Origin: Symbiodinium natans
Taxonomy: Eukaryota; Sar; Dinophyceae; Suessiales; Symbiodiniaceae
Assembly: GCA_905221605.1 (NCBI GenBank)
Contig: CAJNDS010002361.1
Span: 242,364-306,363 of the forward strand
Length of the DNA stretch: 64,000 bases
Direction of reading: 5' to 3'
Numbering within the stretch: the first letter of the stretch is position 1; each line of letters starts with the position of its first letter. Positions 21,715 through 31,900 of the stretch are shown piece after piece. Under the pieces are notes generated by a model that did not search any database, had not been told where the DNA came from, and saw only the letters and a program-made list of their open reading frames with translations. The translations under genes and the position numbers were made by a program.

Positions 21715-23792
21715 TAGCACGGCTGCTCCTTGACGACCCTGCTGCGTGGGCGCTGCTTCACGAAGCGGCAGAGCGCCTAGCCAATGCCAACATCCCCGCC
21801 CCGGTCCTTGAGGCAGTCCGCCTGGGCCGGATGGTGGCCCTACGCAAACCGAACGGACGGGTGCGTGCGCTGGTCGTTGGCGATGTTTTCCGGCGGCTGG
21901 TCGCGCGCGCCCTGGCGCAGCAGTTTAGCGAGGCCTTCCAATCAGCATGCCTCCCGTTCCAGTATGGTCTTGGCACGCGGGCTGGGACGGAAGCGCTTTC
22001 AAAGGTGTTGCGGGTTGCCACGGAGCTGGACCCCAGGGCGACGGTCCTGTCCGTCGATGCTGTCGGAGCCTATGATCACGTCTCCCGCCAGGCCATGCAA
22101 GAGGGCCTACGCTCCCGGCCTGAGCTCGCTCCGCTCCTGCCCTTCGCCAGGCAATTTTATGGCTCTGAAAGTCGCTACATCTGGGTTGACGACGCGGGCA
22201 ACAACCACATCATCACGCAGGGCGAGGGAGGCGAGCAGGGGGACCCGCTCATGCCGGCCCTGTATTCCCTCGCGCAGCACGGCGCGCTGGAGGCGTTCGC
22301 TCGTCAGATGCAGCCCGGAGAAGCCGTCCTGGCCTTCCTTGACGACACATATGTCGTTTCTAATCCGGAGCGCACCCGGCCGGCGCGCGACGCCCTGTCA
22401 GCTGCCCTGTGGCACCATGCCCGGGTGCGCTTAAACGAGGGCAAGACGCGAATCTGGAACGCAGCCGGGGAAGAGCCGCCGGGCATCGCTGACCTGCAGC
22501 CTCCCGATGCAGATCCCCTTTGGACTGGCTCGTGGTCCTTGCCCAGGGAACGCCAGGGGATTGTAGTGCTCGGAGCTCCGCTTGGCAGTGATGAGTTTGT
22601 CCGCTGCCAACTGCAGGCCAAGCGTCAAGCCCACGACCGGTTGCTGGAGTGCATCCCCGGTTTGGGTGACCTGCAAGCTGCGTGGCTGCTCCTACACTTC
22701 TGCGCTGCGACTCGGGCCAACTTCCTCCTGCGCATGTTGCCCCCCGTCTCTACGGCCGAGTTCGCCGAGGCCCATGACGCGGCAGTCACCCGCTGCCTCG
22801 GGCGACTCCTGTATGACGACGAAAGCGCGCCCATCCCCCCTGCGGCCTGGCGTGTGCTGCATTTGCCCCTGCGCTTTGGCGGCCTGGGCTTGCGTTCCGC
22901 CGCGGAGGCTGCCCAGAGCGCCTGGTGGGCGTCTTGGTTCGATTCGCTGCCCGCCATCCGCGTCCGCGCTCCGGACGTCGCGGAGCGCCTCGTGCAAGGG
23001 CTTGAGGCGCAAGGTGGTAGCGAGCCACCTTCGCTTGTGTCCGCCCGCAATGCGGCAGCGCTCTTGCGCGGACGCGGCTTCGAGGTGCCGCCGTGGCACT
23101 CCTTCTCGCCCGTCCCCCCGGGCGATGGCGAACCTGACGACCCCTTGCGGGGGTGGCAAAGGCGTGCGGCCATGGTATGTGATGAGCGCGCGCTCGAGAT
23201 GCACCTTTCAGACCTTGACACCGCATCTCGTGCGCTGCTGCTGTCGCAGGCCGGGCCGCACGCCGGGCGTGCCCTCACAGTAAGGCCGACTGCCACGGAG
23301 CTCCTCATCCCGCCGGCCCAGTTCCGGGTGCTGCTCCTACGCCGCCTGCGGCTCCCGCTGCAGCTGGCGCCGCGCACCTGCAGCTGCCACGGCCATTTGG
23401 ATGCCTTGGGGGACCACCGGTCGGCGTGCGCCACCTCCGGTGTCCTGGCCCCTCGGGCATTGCCGCTTGAGCGCGCGGTTGCCCGTGTGTGCCGGGAAGC
23501 GGGAGGGCGGGTGTGTCACAACGTGCGCCTGGCGGATATGAATGTCGATGTGCCCATCGCGGACGCACGTCGCATTGAGGTTGTGGCCAACGGCTTGTCG
23601 CTGTGGAACGGAGCGCAGCTCGCCGTTGACGCCACCATCGGCCCCGTCACCCGCAGGGGGGAGGCGCAGCCGGGCGCTGATGTTCGCCCCGGCAGGCCGT
23701 CGACGCCGCGGCGCGCCGTAAGCGACAGCAGACGTACCCCGAGCTGGCGCGCGCCCGGCGCTGCCGCTTGGTGGTCGTCGGGGTCGAGGTAG
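21715..23792 (+). CDS. Reverse transcriptase with zinc knuckle, frameshifted before the C-terminal domain
   Basis: The frame is open from about 21715 (ARLLLDDPAAWALLHEAAER). The first Met is at 21831, but it lies inside the conserved R-L-G-R-M-V-A-L-R-K-P-N-G block, so the true start is lost upstream. Counting from that Met: block A SVDAVGAYDHVSR near residue 76, block B GGEQGDPLMP near 133, catalytic box AFLDD near 168-172 (Phe-Leu-Asp-Asp in place of Tyr-Ala-Asp-Asp). A knuckle with C, C, H, C in CSCHGHLDALGDHRSAC begins near 517. The endonuclease-like core has RRIEVV near 581 and AVDAT near 598-602. All three RT aspartates are present. The frame then shifts near 23694 and the last 30 residues are nonsense. 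Role: copying element RNA into DNA at the target. Confidence 0.85.
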
Positions 23793-24082
23793 GTGGCCGC
23801 TTTGGTGCCGAGGCCGCCCGCTTCCTCCGCCTTCTGGCCCGGCACCGGGCCGACGGTGTCCCCGCCGCACTCAGACCGGCGGCGCAAGCGGCGTGGGTCG
23901 CGCGCTGGGCTGGGTTCTTGGCGGTGGCGGCGCAGCGCGCGTATGCCAGCTCCCTTCTTGAGCTGCCGCTGGCCGGGGAGTGCTGCGTCGGCGGAACGGC
24001 GCCAGACCTGCACGAAGTCCTGGCCGACGCACGCTGGCTGGCGCCCCCGCAACCCAGCCGCCTGCCGCTGCCCCAGCACTAG
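23696..24082 (+). CDS. C-terminal endonuclease-like and tail domain of family A (after frameshift)
   Basis: Continues the protein after the frameshift near 23694: AVDAAARRKRQQTYPELAR, then CRLVVVGVEVGGRFGAEAAR, ARHRADGVPAAL, AQAAWVARWAG, FLAVAAQRAYASSLLELPLA and a tail ending LPLPQH with a TAG stop. In R2-type restriction-like endonucleases the order is Asp, about 12-20 residues, Asp in D-V/A-T, then a K-x-x-x-Y motif. Here D/E in RRIEVV, D in VDAT and KRQQTY give that order across the frameshift. The E-V-G-G-R block is shared by every family A fragment in the window. Assigning nuclease activity is inference from this motif order. Confidence 0.7.
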   Translation, partial: AVDAAARRKRQQTYPELARARRCRLVVVGVEVGGRFGAEAARFLRLLARHRADGVPAALRPAAQAAWVARWAGFLAVAAQRAYASSLLELPLAGECCVGGTAPDLHEVLADARWLAPPQPSRLPLPQH

Positions 24083-24174
24083 GCAGCCCCGGGGCGAGCG
24101 CCTCTTGTAGGGTCGACCCTCTGACCGTCGTCTGCAGTTGCAAAAAGGCGCGAGGAAAAAAAAAAAAAAAAAAG

Positions 24175-25063
24175 AGCGTTGGAAAAAATGTCTGAATGTC
24201 CTGAACCGTGGCTGGAGAGAGTGAAAGCTGAGAGGGCGGCCTCTGAGGAACGCCCTGGTTTCGCTCCTGTGGCGAGGCGACAGCCCGCTTAGCGGGGCGC
24301 CTGAGCGCGATGGCGTCGCCTTGGCGCGGATCGCGAGCGGGTTTGTACAGCCGACATCCCGGCGGCCGCACACTGACCCCTTTCCGGTGACCCCGACGCT
24401 GTGACTTTCCGGCTGGCGGAGAAAAAAAAAAGAGGTTGGGATTGAGTTGAGTGGGCCCTTCGTCCCACAAGAAACGCACAATCAGTGTGTCTAAAAGCCC
24501 GCCACGGGCCCCCGCAGGCCCGAGGCCGACGTGCACGGGCTCACGGGCCCACAATTCAAATGGGCCCGGGCCGGCCAGCGGTTCGACTGCCTTTGCGACC
24601 ATAGCCATAGCTGTGGCATGCAGATCACGCGGTGGCCCCGCAGCCCGCAATGGCAAAACAGCCTACGACTACCCGCGTGTCCGCACCGGTGACAGCAGGT
24701 GATGAATGGCCCTCACCGTACTCCTAGTAGCCATTGTGAGTGCGTGTGATGCCTGAACCATTGTCATGTATGTGCCACGTGCCCAAGCAGCAAAAGCCTA
24801 AATTTGGCTGGATATGCGAGATGTGTAAGAGGATTGCAGCACGTTCAATAAGCCGGTGTGTTCAGCCCGCATTTTCATTCTCAGCCGTGAGTTGGGAGAC
24901 CGTGTTTCGAGTCACAATGCCACAACTGACACCGTGAGCCACGAACAGATATGCGTAGATGAAATCTGGCTTCAAAACGGGCCGAGCCCACTCCTTGATT
25001 TTCCTTGAAAATGTTGTTCCGTGTGTGTTTCCTGCTTGTTCCTGCTTGCTGGTAGCTGACCAG
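24175..25063. other. Spacer, no supported gene
   Basis: Holds GAGCGTTGG directly after the poly(A), a run of 10 A near 24422-24431, and GC-rich minus-strand frames (for example ARGGLLDTLIV near 24510) that could be coding but match nothing I know. Confidence 0.4.
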
Positions 25064-25678
25064 GTTGTGCGATGGGTGGAGGGCAAAGGGTCCAGAGCTT
25101 ATAGAATCGAAGTTGCTGAGACCATGGATGACGCAAGATACGCAAACTAGTTCGACCAGAGTTCATACCCCCACTGTGCTTGGCCAGGTTTGGCTTCATC
25201 TCGCCGGATGATGGAGGCGTGCATGACAAACTACATGCGTGTGGGAAACAAGGCCTTATTTATTTGGAAACACAACCACAGGGCCGGACATATTTGTCCA
25301 CGCACGCGAGGCCCGGGGATGCCGGGGTATGGCGTTCGGTATGGGACCAGTATCCGTCTGCCTTTGTGAACGCAGGCCGGCATGTTATCGACGGGTGACC
25401 GCGCTTCGACCCCGGTTTCCATCATCATGTCGCGTCCGCACTGTGCTGCTTTGATAACCCGCATCTCTGCATTTCTATGACAATGGCGGTCGAGCCATTC
25501 CATCGCGCAGACCGAATATGAATGTAAACACATGTTGCAGGTTCAGTTCCGCGAGAAGGACGACCGAATGGGTCTGCGGCATATTTGCGGCGTGGTTTGT
25601 TTCTAAGGATTTGTTTTCATCGCGAAACGTTCAACCAGGTAAAGCTCGTTCCGAAGCCACCCAGATAACACTACTGGA
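25064..25678 (+). CDS. Cold-shock domain protein, multi-exon
   Basis: Four tiny exons splice in phase into a cold-shock domain. Exon 25064-25089 gives VVRWVEGKG. Exon 25188-25216 gives FGFISPDDGG, so the RNP1-like K-G-F-G-F-I spans the junction. Exon 25282-25310 gives PDIFVHARE, the RNP2-like D-I-F-V-H. Exon 25541-25571 gives VQFREKDDRMG, continued by 25639-25678, KARSEATQITLLE, the usual C-terminal strand. The aromatic and basic residues that bind single-stranded nucleic acid are present. One exon between HARE and VQF is not resolved. The second intron uses a GC donor (25217). The domain is about 65-70 residues, as usual. Start and end of the whole protein are unknown; further exons may lie downstream (for example near 25985-26035). 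Cold-shock proteins are numerous in dinoflagellates. Confidence 0.72.
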
Positions 25679-28600
25679 GGTGGGCCAGCTCGAGATTGTG
25701 TTTTCTCATTGTAAACGCTTGCGCGCACCACTAGCCGGGCCGGCCCAGAACAGTATGTGGAGATGACGTCGGCCTGGAGGCGCCCTCTACAAGGGGTCCC
25801 GTCCCCACAGCGGGTTCGCAAGGGTAAGGGGCAAGAAACCTGATCCGGGTCTTCCAGCAGGATCCAGGGGGAGGGGGGCAGGGGGAGGAGGGAGGGGAGG
25901 GGTGGAGGAAGGGGCGATCCGTCTGAGTCTGCTTGTTCCAGAGGCTCCTCGGCAGGAACCGAGGCGAATTAGATCCGTGACAGCATCATGGCGTCCCCAG
26001 GACACTGGAAGCAAACGACACGGCTCGAGCTTCAGTGATGAAGGGGAAGCGATGGGCTGTCTGTGATAGGGAGAGCACCAAAATCAGTTGTGGAGGTCGC
26101 CGACGCCGACGTTCGCTCCCCAGAGTTGTTCATGTGTGCCATTAAATGCCCTCAACAAAAAATCTTGTGCGGACGTGGCAACCTTACCCATTCCCATCGG
26201 TCGTGATAACCTTGTCCGTTGTGAACTCTTTGGATTTTTTTGGCTTGCCATATTCTTGCTCATGAAGATTGCAGAAGTTCAGATGCATGTGGGCTTGGGC
26301 CCTGAGTTCGCAAGATGAAGCCAAGCCATGTTCGCGTGCACATTTGCTGCCTTCAGTTCAAGCATCGCTGTATGTACTTATTCAGCTTGTCGCTGCGGTG
26401 TTGTTGATGATTTGGTCGTTCGGGGTATGTCTTGTCTTGGCCTGACGAGTTTCGGCGTGTTTAAATTAGTTCATGCAACAACATGAACCGCAGGACCTAG
26501 ACTCAGACTCGAGACATGTTCCAAAAAAGGCGAGGTTTTTGTTTTGAAGAGAATAAGCGTGGCTGCCTGCCACCACATTTCACAGAGGATCTTATACATG
26601 CTTGAGCACCGGATGTTCAACAAGTAGTGTAAGAGTATTGGTTTTGCTTGTTTTGAAACAACCTTTGTCGGATTATGTCACAATTTGCTGTCAAAGCGCA
26701 TTTGCGCAGAGACCTACGCAACCCTGGCACCATGTTTGATCGGAGAAGCCCGCTCGAAAGTGGAGACCGGCAGAACCGTCAAAACCAAATTGTTGAGATT
26801 TGGCATAAGCCCATTTCTGCAACGAGGTTCTCCAGAGGAGGACCTGATGAATGTGCACGCAAGCTTGGGTAGATGATTGGTGCGAATTCTCAAGAATGGC
26901 AGCGAAAGAAAACCTCATGTCAAGTCAAGTGCAACACGGAGGTCAACCAAACTTAACGGGAATAAAGGAAAACACCTTAAACCGTGTATTAGAAACCCTG
27001 ACTTTTTGAAGTCTGAACTAGCGACATCGTACTGTATGAGACTTCGCAAACTCAATTTATTTGCAATGTACAGATGACAAAGCGGGTCTGCGCGTCGAAA
27101 CCGAACATGCTGAATTTTAAGTCCATAGTACTGAAGCCCTGATGTCTGAGGTATAAAAGGGTAGAAGGTACATCTCACAAAAAACGTCAAAATGAGATGC
27201 ATTGAAGTTTCGGCTTCAGTTGAAACAAACATTGTTTCAGAGGATTGTCATAGTCCTTTCTTACAATGTCGTTCCCAAACGCGAATCCTTTCTTGGTCAA
27301 GCCAAGCAACCCAATTCCCAGCGTGAACATCCCTGTTCCCAAATGAAAAACGAAAACTTGCTTGCGGCAAAAAGGGGGTGGCAACATGTGGCAGCACTAG
27401 GGGAAGGTTATCAGGAGGTCATGGAAGGACTCACGGCTGAGGCTGAGGCAAATATTGGGCCCAGTTGCAGTTGACTGTAGTTGACTTGCGCAGGGCGAAG
27501 GCCCCAAAGTGAAGATTACAGTTCGTACGACGATGCGAGCCTGTGCCCTAGCAAGATGGACTTCTCGTTTTTTCATGGCGAGCCAGGGCTGAGCCCAGGT
27601 GATGCGGATGAGTACAGTGACGACAATGACAGCCGGCAAGGCGTCAACAGTCGCAATTAGCAATAGATGTGTCATGCTCTGTTTTTTGTTCTTGCTTCTT
27701 CCTTGCTTGTATTGGAGCGTGCAGGTCGCAAGCGCTCAGGACAGGTCAAAGCTCCTGCCTGCAACAATACATGTATTCGTGTTGATGTTTTGCTGGTGAA
27801 AAGCGATGATTTCCCAACAGACATACAGTCACAGCCGCAGTAACACGCAACCAGGACGTCATGCACGTGAGAGGAGCAGGCGCAAGCGCATCAAAGTGGT
27901 GACATGATTTGGCACGTTCCGACATCGCAGCGAATTCGCGAAGATGCGAGGTCTAAAAGAAGAATGCGCAGACGAGAAGGCAGGGCACCAGACATCACTA
28001 GACTGTTGACATCATTGCTTTGCCCACCACTTTCGCAGCATGTGATATATGGAGGTGGTAAAGACGGCCGTGACGAATCGCGGACAAGACGCCGGCGACA
28101 CTAGCAAAAGTGAGTGGTTGAGGCTGCAAGAGAAGCAGGAGAGTAAAAAGCCCACGACTCAAGAAAGTGCACCTTTGAGTCGGATTGGCTCAAAATTAAA
28201 CCGGCCCTCTCCCATCCCAGCCCACAATCATCCGCAATCTACGGGCGTACAGGTAAGTGGTTCATGAACCACAGAGATTGAGTCACGAGCCGTCACGATT
28301 GTGAGCATGGTGCAAGCAATTTCACAACTGCCGCGTGAGTCAACCTTTCAAAAACATTAGCGACCATCTTGCTGGACCCTTTTGCTAGGACTGCAGTCGT
28401 GCTGCTTGCTAAGCTGGTTGGGGGGGGGGGGGGGTGGGCGGCGAGACAGCGGCTTTCGGATGCTGGTGGATGCTTGTGGAACAAGTTTAACGGCTTTAAC
28501 CAATTATCCTAGACATTGATGTCGTCATACATGCTTTTGAACACGCTGCATTATCTCACATTGGCGGAAAAACATCGATAACCTTCGCCAGATTCAGAGC

Positions 28601-28931
28601 TTCACCAGAGCCCCATCCGAGTTCCACAAGACAGCACAGAGTGTTGAATGTTGCTTCTACAGCGATGCCGACATCACCGCACAGTGGCTAACCAGGAGGC
28701 ATTTTTTCAGATGAGAAGAGTGGTTTTGCTCGTATGCGCGACCAGAATTTCCCAATCTTCATCAATCTTGCAACCAGTCGCATGTCACATCCCACAAGCT
28801 GCCCGGAGGCGGTGGTTTCCTTGGCTTGATCGCCATGGGTGTGATGCTCCAGGCTGGGCACAGCAAAGTTGCTGTGTTTTCGACATTTGCTGAGGGTGAA
28901 AGGCAGCCTTCGTGCATTTTGATCCAAGGCG
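25679..28931. other. Mostly unassigned; possible exons only
   Basis: No gene is supported. Possible exons: about 25985-26035 (RPQDTGSKRHGSSFSDEGE), 26675-26872 (an open frame of 65 codons with RRDLRNPGTMFDRR) and 27904-28104 (RIREDARSKRRMRRREGRAP). Low-complexity features: G-rich runs near 25868-25910 and a run of about 14 G near 28421-28434. Confidence 0.35.
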
Positions 28932-31900
28932 ATGATCGCGTTCGCCGCTTTGGCCGCTGGCACGTTGCTGCTAGCTGTCGCCCCGTCACCGCTTCCACTA
29001 CTTTATCATGAGTCACGTCATTCAGTTTCGCGTCTGTGGTTCTCAGCAGGGAGTGCTCTCGGGTATACAACATGGATATCTGTTGTGTTTCGTCGCTTTG
29101 TTTCAATGGAACTACTATAGGTGCTTGACGTAAGGCTTCTCGCATAGGAAAAAGCCGTCTTAGTAGTGGGTCACTTAAGTATGTGTGACCCACGGTAGGT
29201 TGTCAATTTTTGCATTGGTTGCTATCTTTTCAAGGACCACTTGCCCTCTCGCCCTCTATGGCAGCCTCGCATGTTAAAGAAAGGGCCTCACTTCGCAAAG
29301 CCAAAGGAATCAACCTCCGCCGATTGTAGCAACTGCGAAAAAAAGAGGTCTCAGAGCTTTGTGGCTTGCGCGCTGAAGCTTATTCAGGTATAAGGTATAA
29401 GTGGAGCGGAACCTGGAGTTGAGTAGGTGCAAGCAACTGTGTGCAGTGCGTTGGCAATCCGCAACAGGGTACGCTGTGACAAGCTTGGCAGGTCTTGCTC
29501 GCCCTGGTTTGCAGATTAGTGTTTGGGCTTCCCGCGGCTCTTCTCCAAGAACATGTGCAGCACCACAGCGTTTCTCACATGTTTCTCGCCGCATTTTGAC
29601 AACGCAGCCCTCAGGACAACCCTCATGTGATCGTCTTAGTGTTGGGCGACATAGGGAGGAGTCCTCGCATGCAGCTCCGCTCTCAGTCTGGCAACAAGAA
29701 AGACTGTAACTAATGAGAAGACATGCCATGCCGACGCCTGAGGTATCATTCGCTTTCGCTGGCAAGACACGGCAAACTTGCTCAGATTCTGTCGTGGTTC
29801 GGGTCGTTGGCTGCACTTTCCCAAAGTTGCAATCACGGATTCCTTCTGTGAGGGTGCAACGTTACCATCATTGGTTATCCGGGCGTCGCAGTCTCAAAAA
29901 TCACGTAGTGGAATTCAAGGAACTGATGCAGCAATTGCATCGTGACGCCAAGGCTCAGCCCATAGCTGCCCAACCTGCGGGCGTTCAGGACGCTTCCGCA
30001 GGCACTTGTCCTCCTTGCTCTCCGCGCCAGGAGTTGCAGACGAACAGCCACATCCGCATCCGCCATGTGATTCCACTTGCGTGGTCCCATGTTCCCACAT
30101 GATCCGACATGTTCCCACACAGACTTAGCAGCCACTCAGGAACTTCCGTGGCTTCCTTTCAGCATCCGGGCTGGAGTCAAGGTGGCCCGTAGCCGGCGCA
30201 TATCGTGGCGCAGCTCCGTCAGTCGCCATCATGGCTCACTTCGGTGTGCAGAAAGAGGTTATTTCGTTGCTCCTTCGGCTGCTGGCGCAGCTGCACAGGC
30301 CTCAGTATCCAAAGGCTCCAAGCCACTTTGAGATGTCCGCGTAATTCCATTGCTGCCATCTGCCACTGTGATCCGCTACAGATGCAATGCCATGCATCCT
30401 AGAATATCCTACTGTAACAGCCGGTAGCTGCAAACAGGTTCACTTCACCATGCAACATCATCTTGGTGCAAAATCCGCCGCCTTGGATGCACAATCAGAC
30501 TTTCTAGGGCGCAAACCTCACACTGCCAATCAGATAACCGAGGCCCGCAATTCCGTCCTTGCTCGTGGCACGCCTCGCATCTACATTGCAGGCTGCAGAG
30601 TGAGCCCGGTGAAGGAATGGCTTCTAAAGAAGCAGGTAAAGTAGATCGTCTTGGGTTCTGCTTTGTTGTTTTTGTTGCCGTCCCATGTTCGGCAGTGATT
30701 GCGCTCCAGGGGGCATCCTTCATCATTGACTTCCATAACTTCGGCTACTCCTTGTTGGCATTAAAGACATGCTGGCAAGTTGCTGGCGCCATCCTAGTGG
30801 TGTTGGAGGTCCTTGGTGTTGCACTTGAGCCAGGCTGGGAGAGCAACATCCGCTGGTGCAGGTTCTCCTCTTGGCTCTTCTCTGTCAGAACGGTATGCAA
30901 AGATCGCGGTGATCGCGGTGATCTCTAACTCACAAGACTTGCAGGCCCATCAGATGTATGAGAAGCTGATTGGCCGGTTTGCGGACGATGCCTTCTGCGT
31001 AACCAGACAGCCGGAATTCAGCTTCTTCCAAGGATGCAGAGTGGCCAAGTAGTTGCTGGAGTAGTTGCTCAGGATGCAGGAGGTCCTGCAGGAGGAGTGG
31101 AAGGCCTGACGCCCAGCTTGACAATAGATGGCACGATTGGCGGACACCGCTGGCAGGTCACCGCTCGGCCGTTGCATGATCGACCTGCGCAAATCTTCAG
31201 GCGCTCGAAAAGTCAGACCAAAGTGGTCAAACATTCGGGTAAAGAGGAAAGACCCTGAGTGCCAAGGCCAACCGAAGTGACGGAGCAACATGATCTCTTT
31301 CAGCGTTTGCGGGCCGAGGGCATGTTGACAGCGCTTGAGGCTTAGATGTCATACATGATGGCTTGTCTCAGAGATCAAGAAGCAAAGCTGCTTCAGGTTG
31401 GACGACTGGTGGTCTGGGATTGACGACGGCAGCGGCCCAGGTGAAAGTCGACTGAAGTGAGGCAGGCGGCAGTGTTGCAGCCACAAGACGGAAAAGGTCA
31501 AACCTTGTTCACGAATATCTCGTGTTCTGGAGACTGCAGCCTTCGGCTTAGACGATCGGAACTGTGAACAACAGACCGCTGCTTCTCTAAAGGTGCATGC
31601 CCAGACCATTGAATGAGACTGGTCCCGGCACCAAGGCAAAGCCGCTGGTCGACCGCATCTTGTTGTCAGCTGAGGGCTGAAAGTCACGAATTCACATGCT
31701 TGGTCCGCTTGGTCTCGTGCCATTCTTCCCCATCCCTTAGTCCACGACATCGTCTGACGGTGTCACCGTTAGGCTCGACCTCCTGGACTCCAGATGAAGA
31801 CTTTGGGCAGCTCCTCGATGCCTGTGCCTTTTTTGCCCAGGAAAATAAAATAGTACGACTGGTGAATACAGTAACTTAGCGTATGTTGTTTAGCTCTTCA

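Larger units (their letters stand above)
21640..24174 (+). mobile_element. Best family A non-LTR retroelement copy, 5'-truncated, with poly(A)
   Basis: Homology begins in decayed sequence near 21640-21700, where residues like HVPSAPMTS correspond to a G-P-S-G-M-T motif before RT block 1. The frame is clean from about 21715. The protein ends at 24082 and a run of about 19 A (24156-24174) follows about 75 bp later. Order of parts: RT core, thumb, Cys/His knuckle, PD-(D/E)XK-like domain, C-terminal conserved block. The N-terminal region is missing, so this is a truncated insertion. A single frameshift near 23694 is the only break I see in the coding part, so it is young compared with the other copies. 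The preceding family A fragment at 21003-21540 is in the same orientation. Confidence 0.85.

Noticed and set aside
22625-23434. Long minus-strand frame opposite the RT gene
   Set aside because: High-GC shadow of the + strand RT frame; composition Arg/Ser/Ala-rich, no motif.
21831-23792. Treating the Met at 21831 as the start of a complete RT protein
   Set aside because: Conserved residues continue in frame upstream of it, so the Met is internal and the true N-terminus is missing.
29500-29590. ALG1 exon for the G-D-x-G-R-S-P-R-M motif near 29540
   Set aside because: SSPR and, one frame over, QHHSVSH are suggestive, but they are in different frames with no clear splice solution, so not included in the model.
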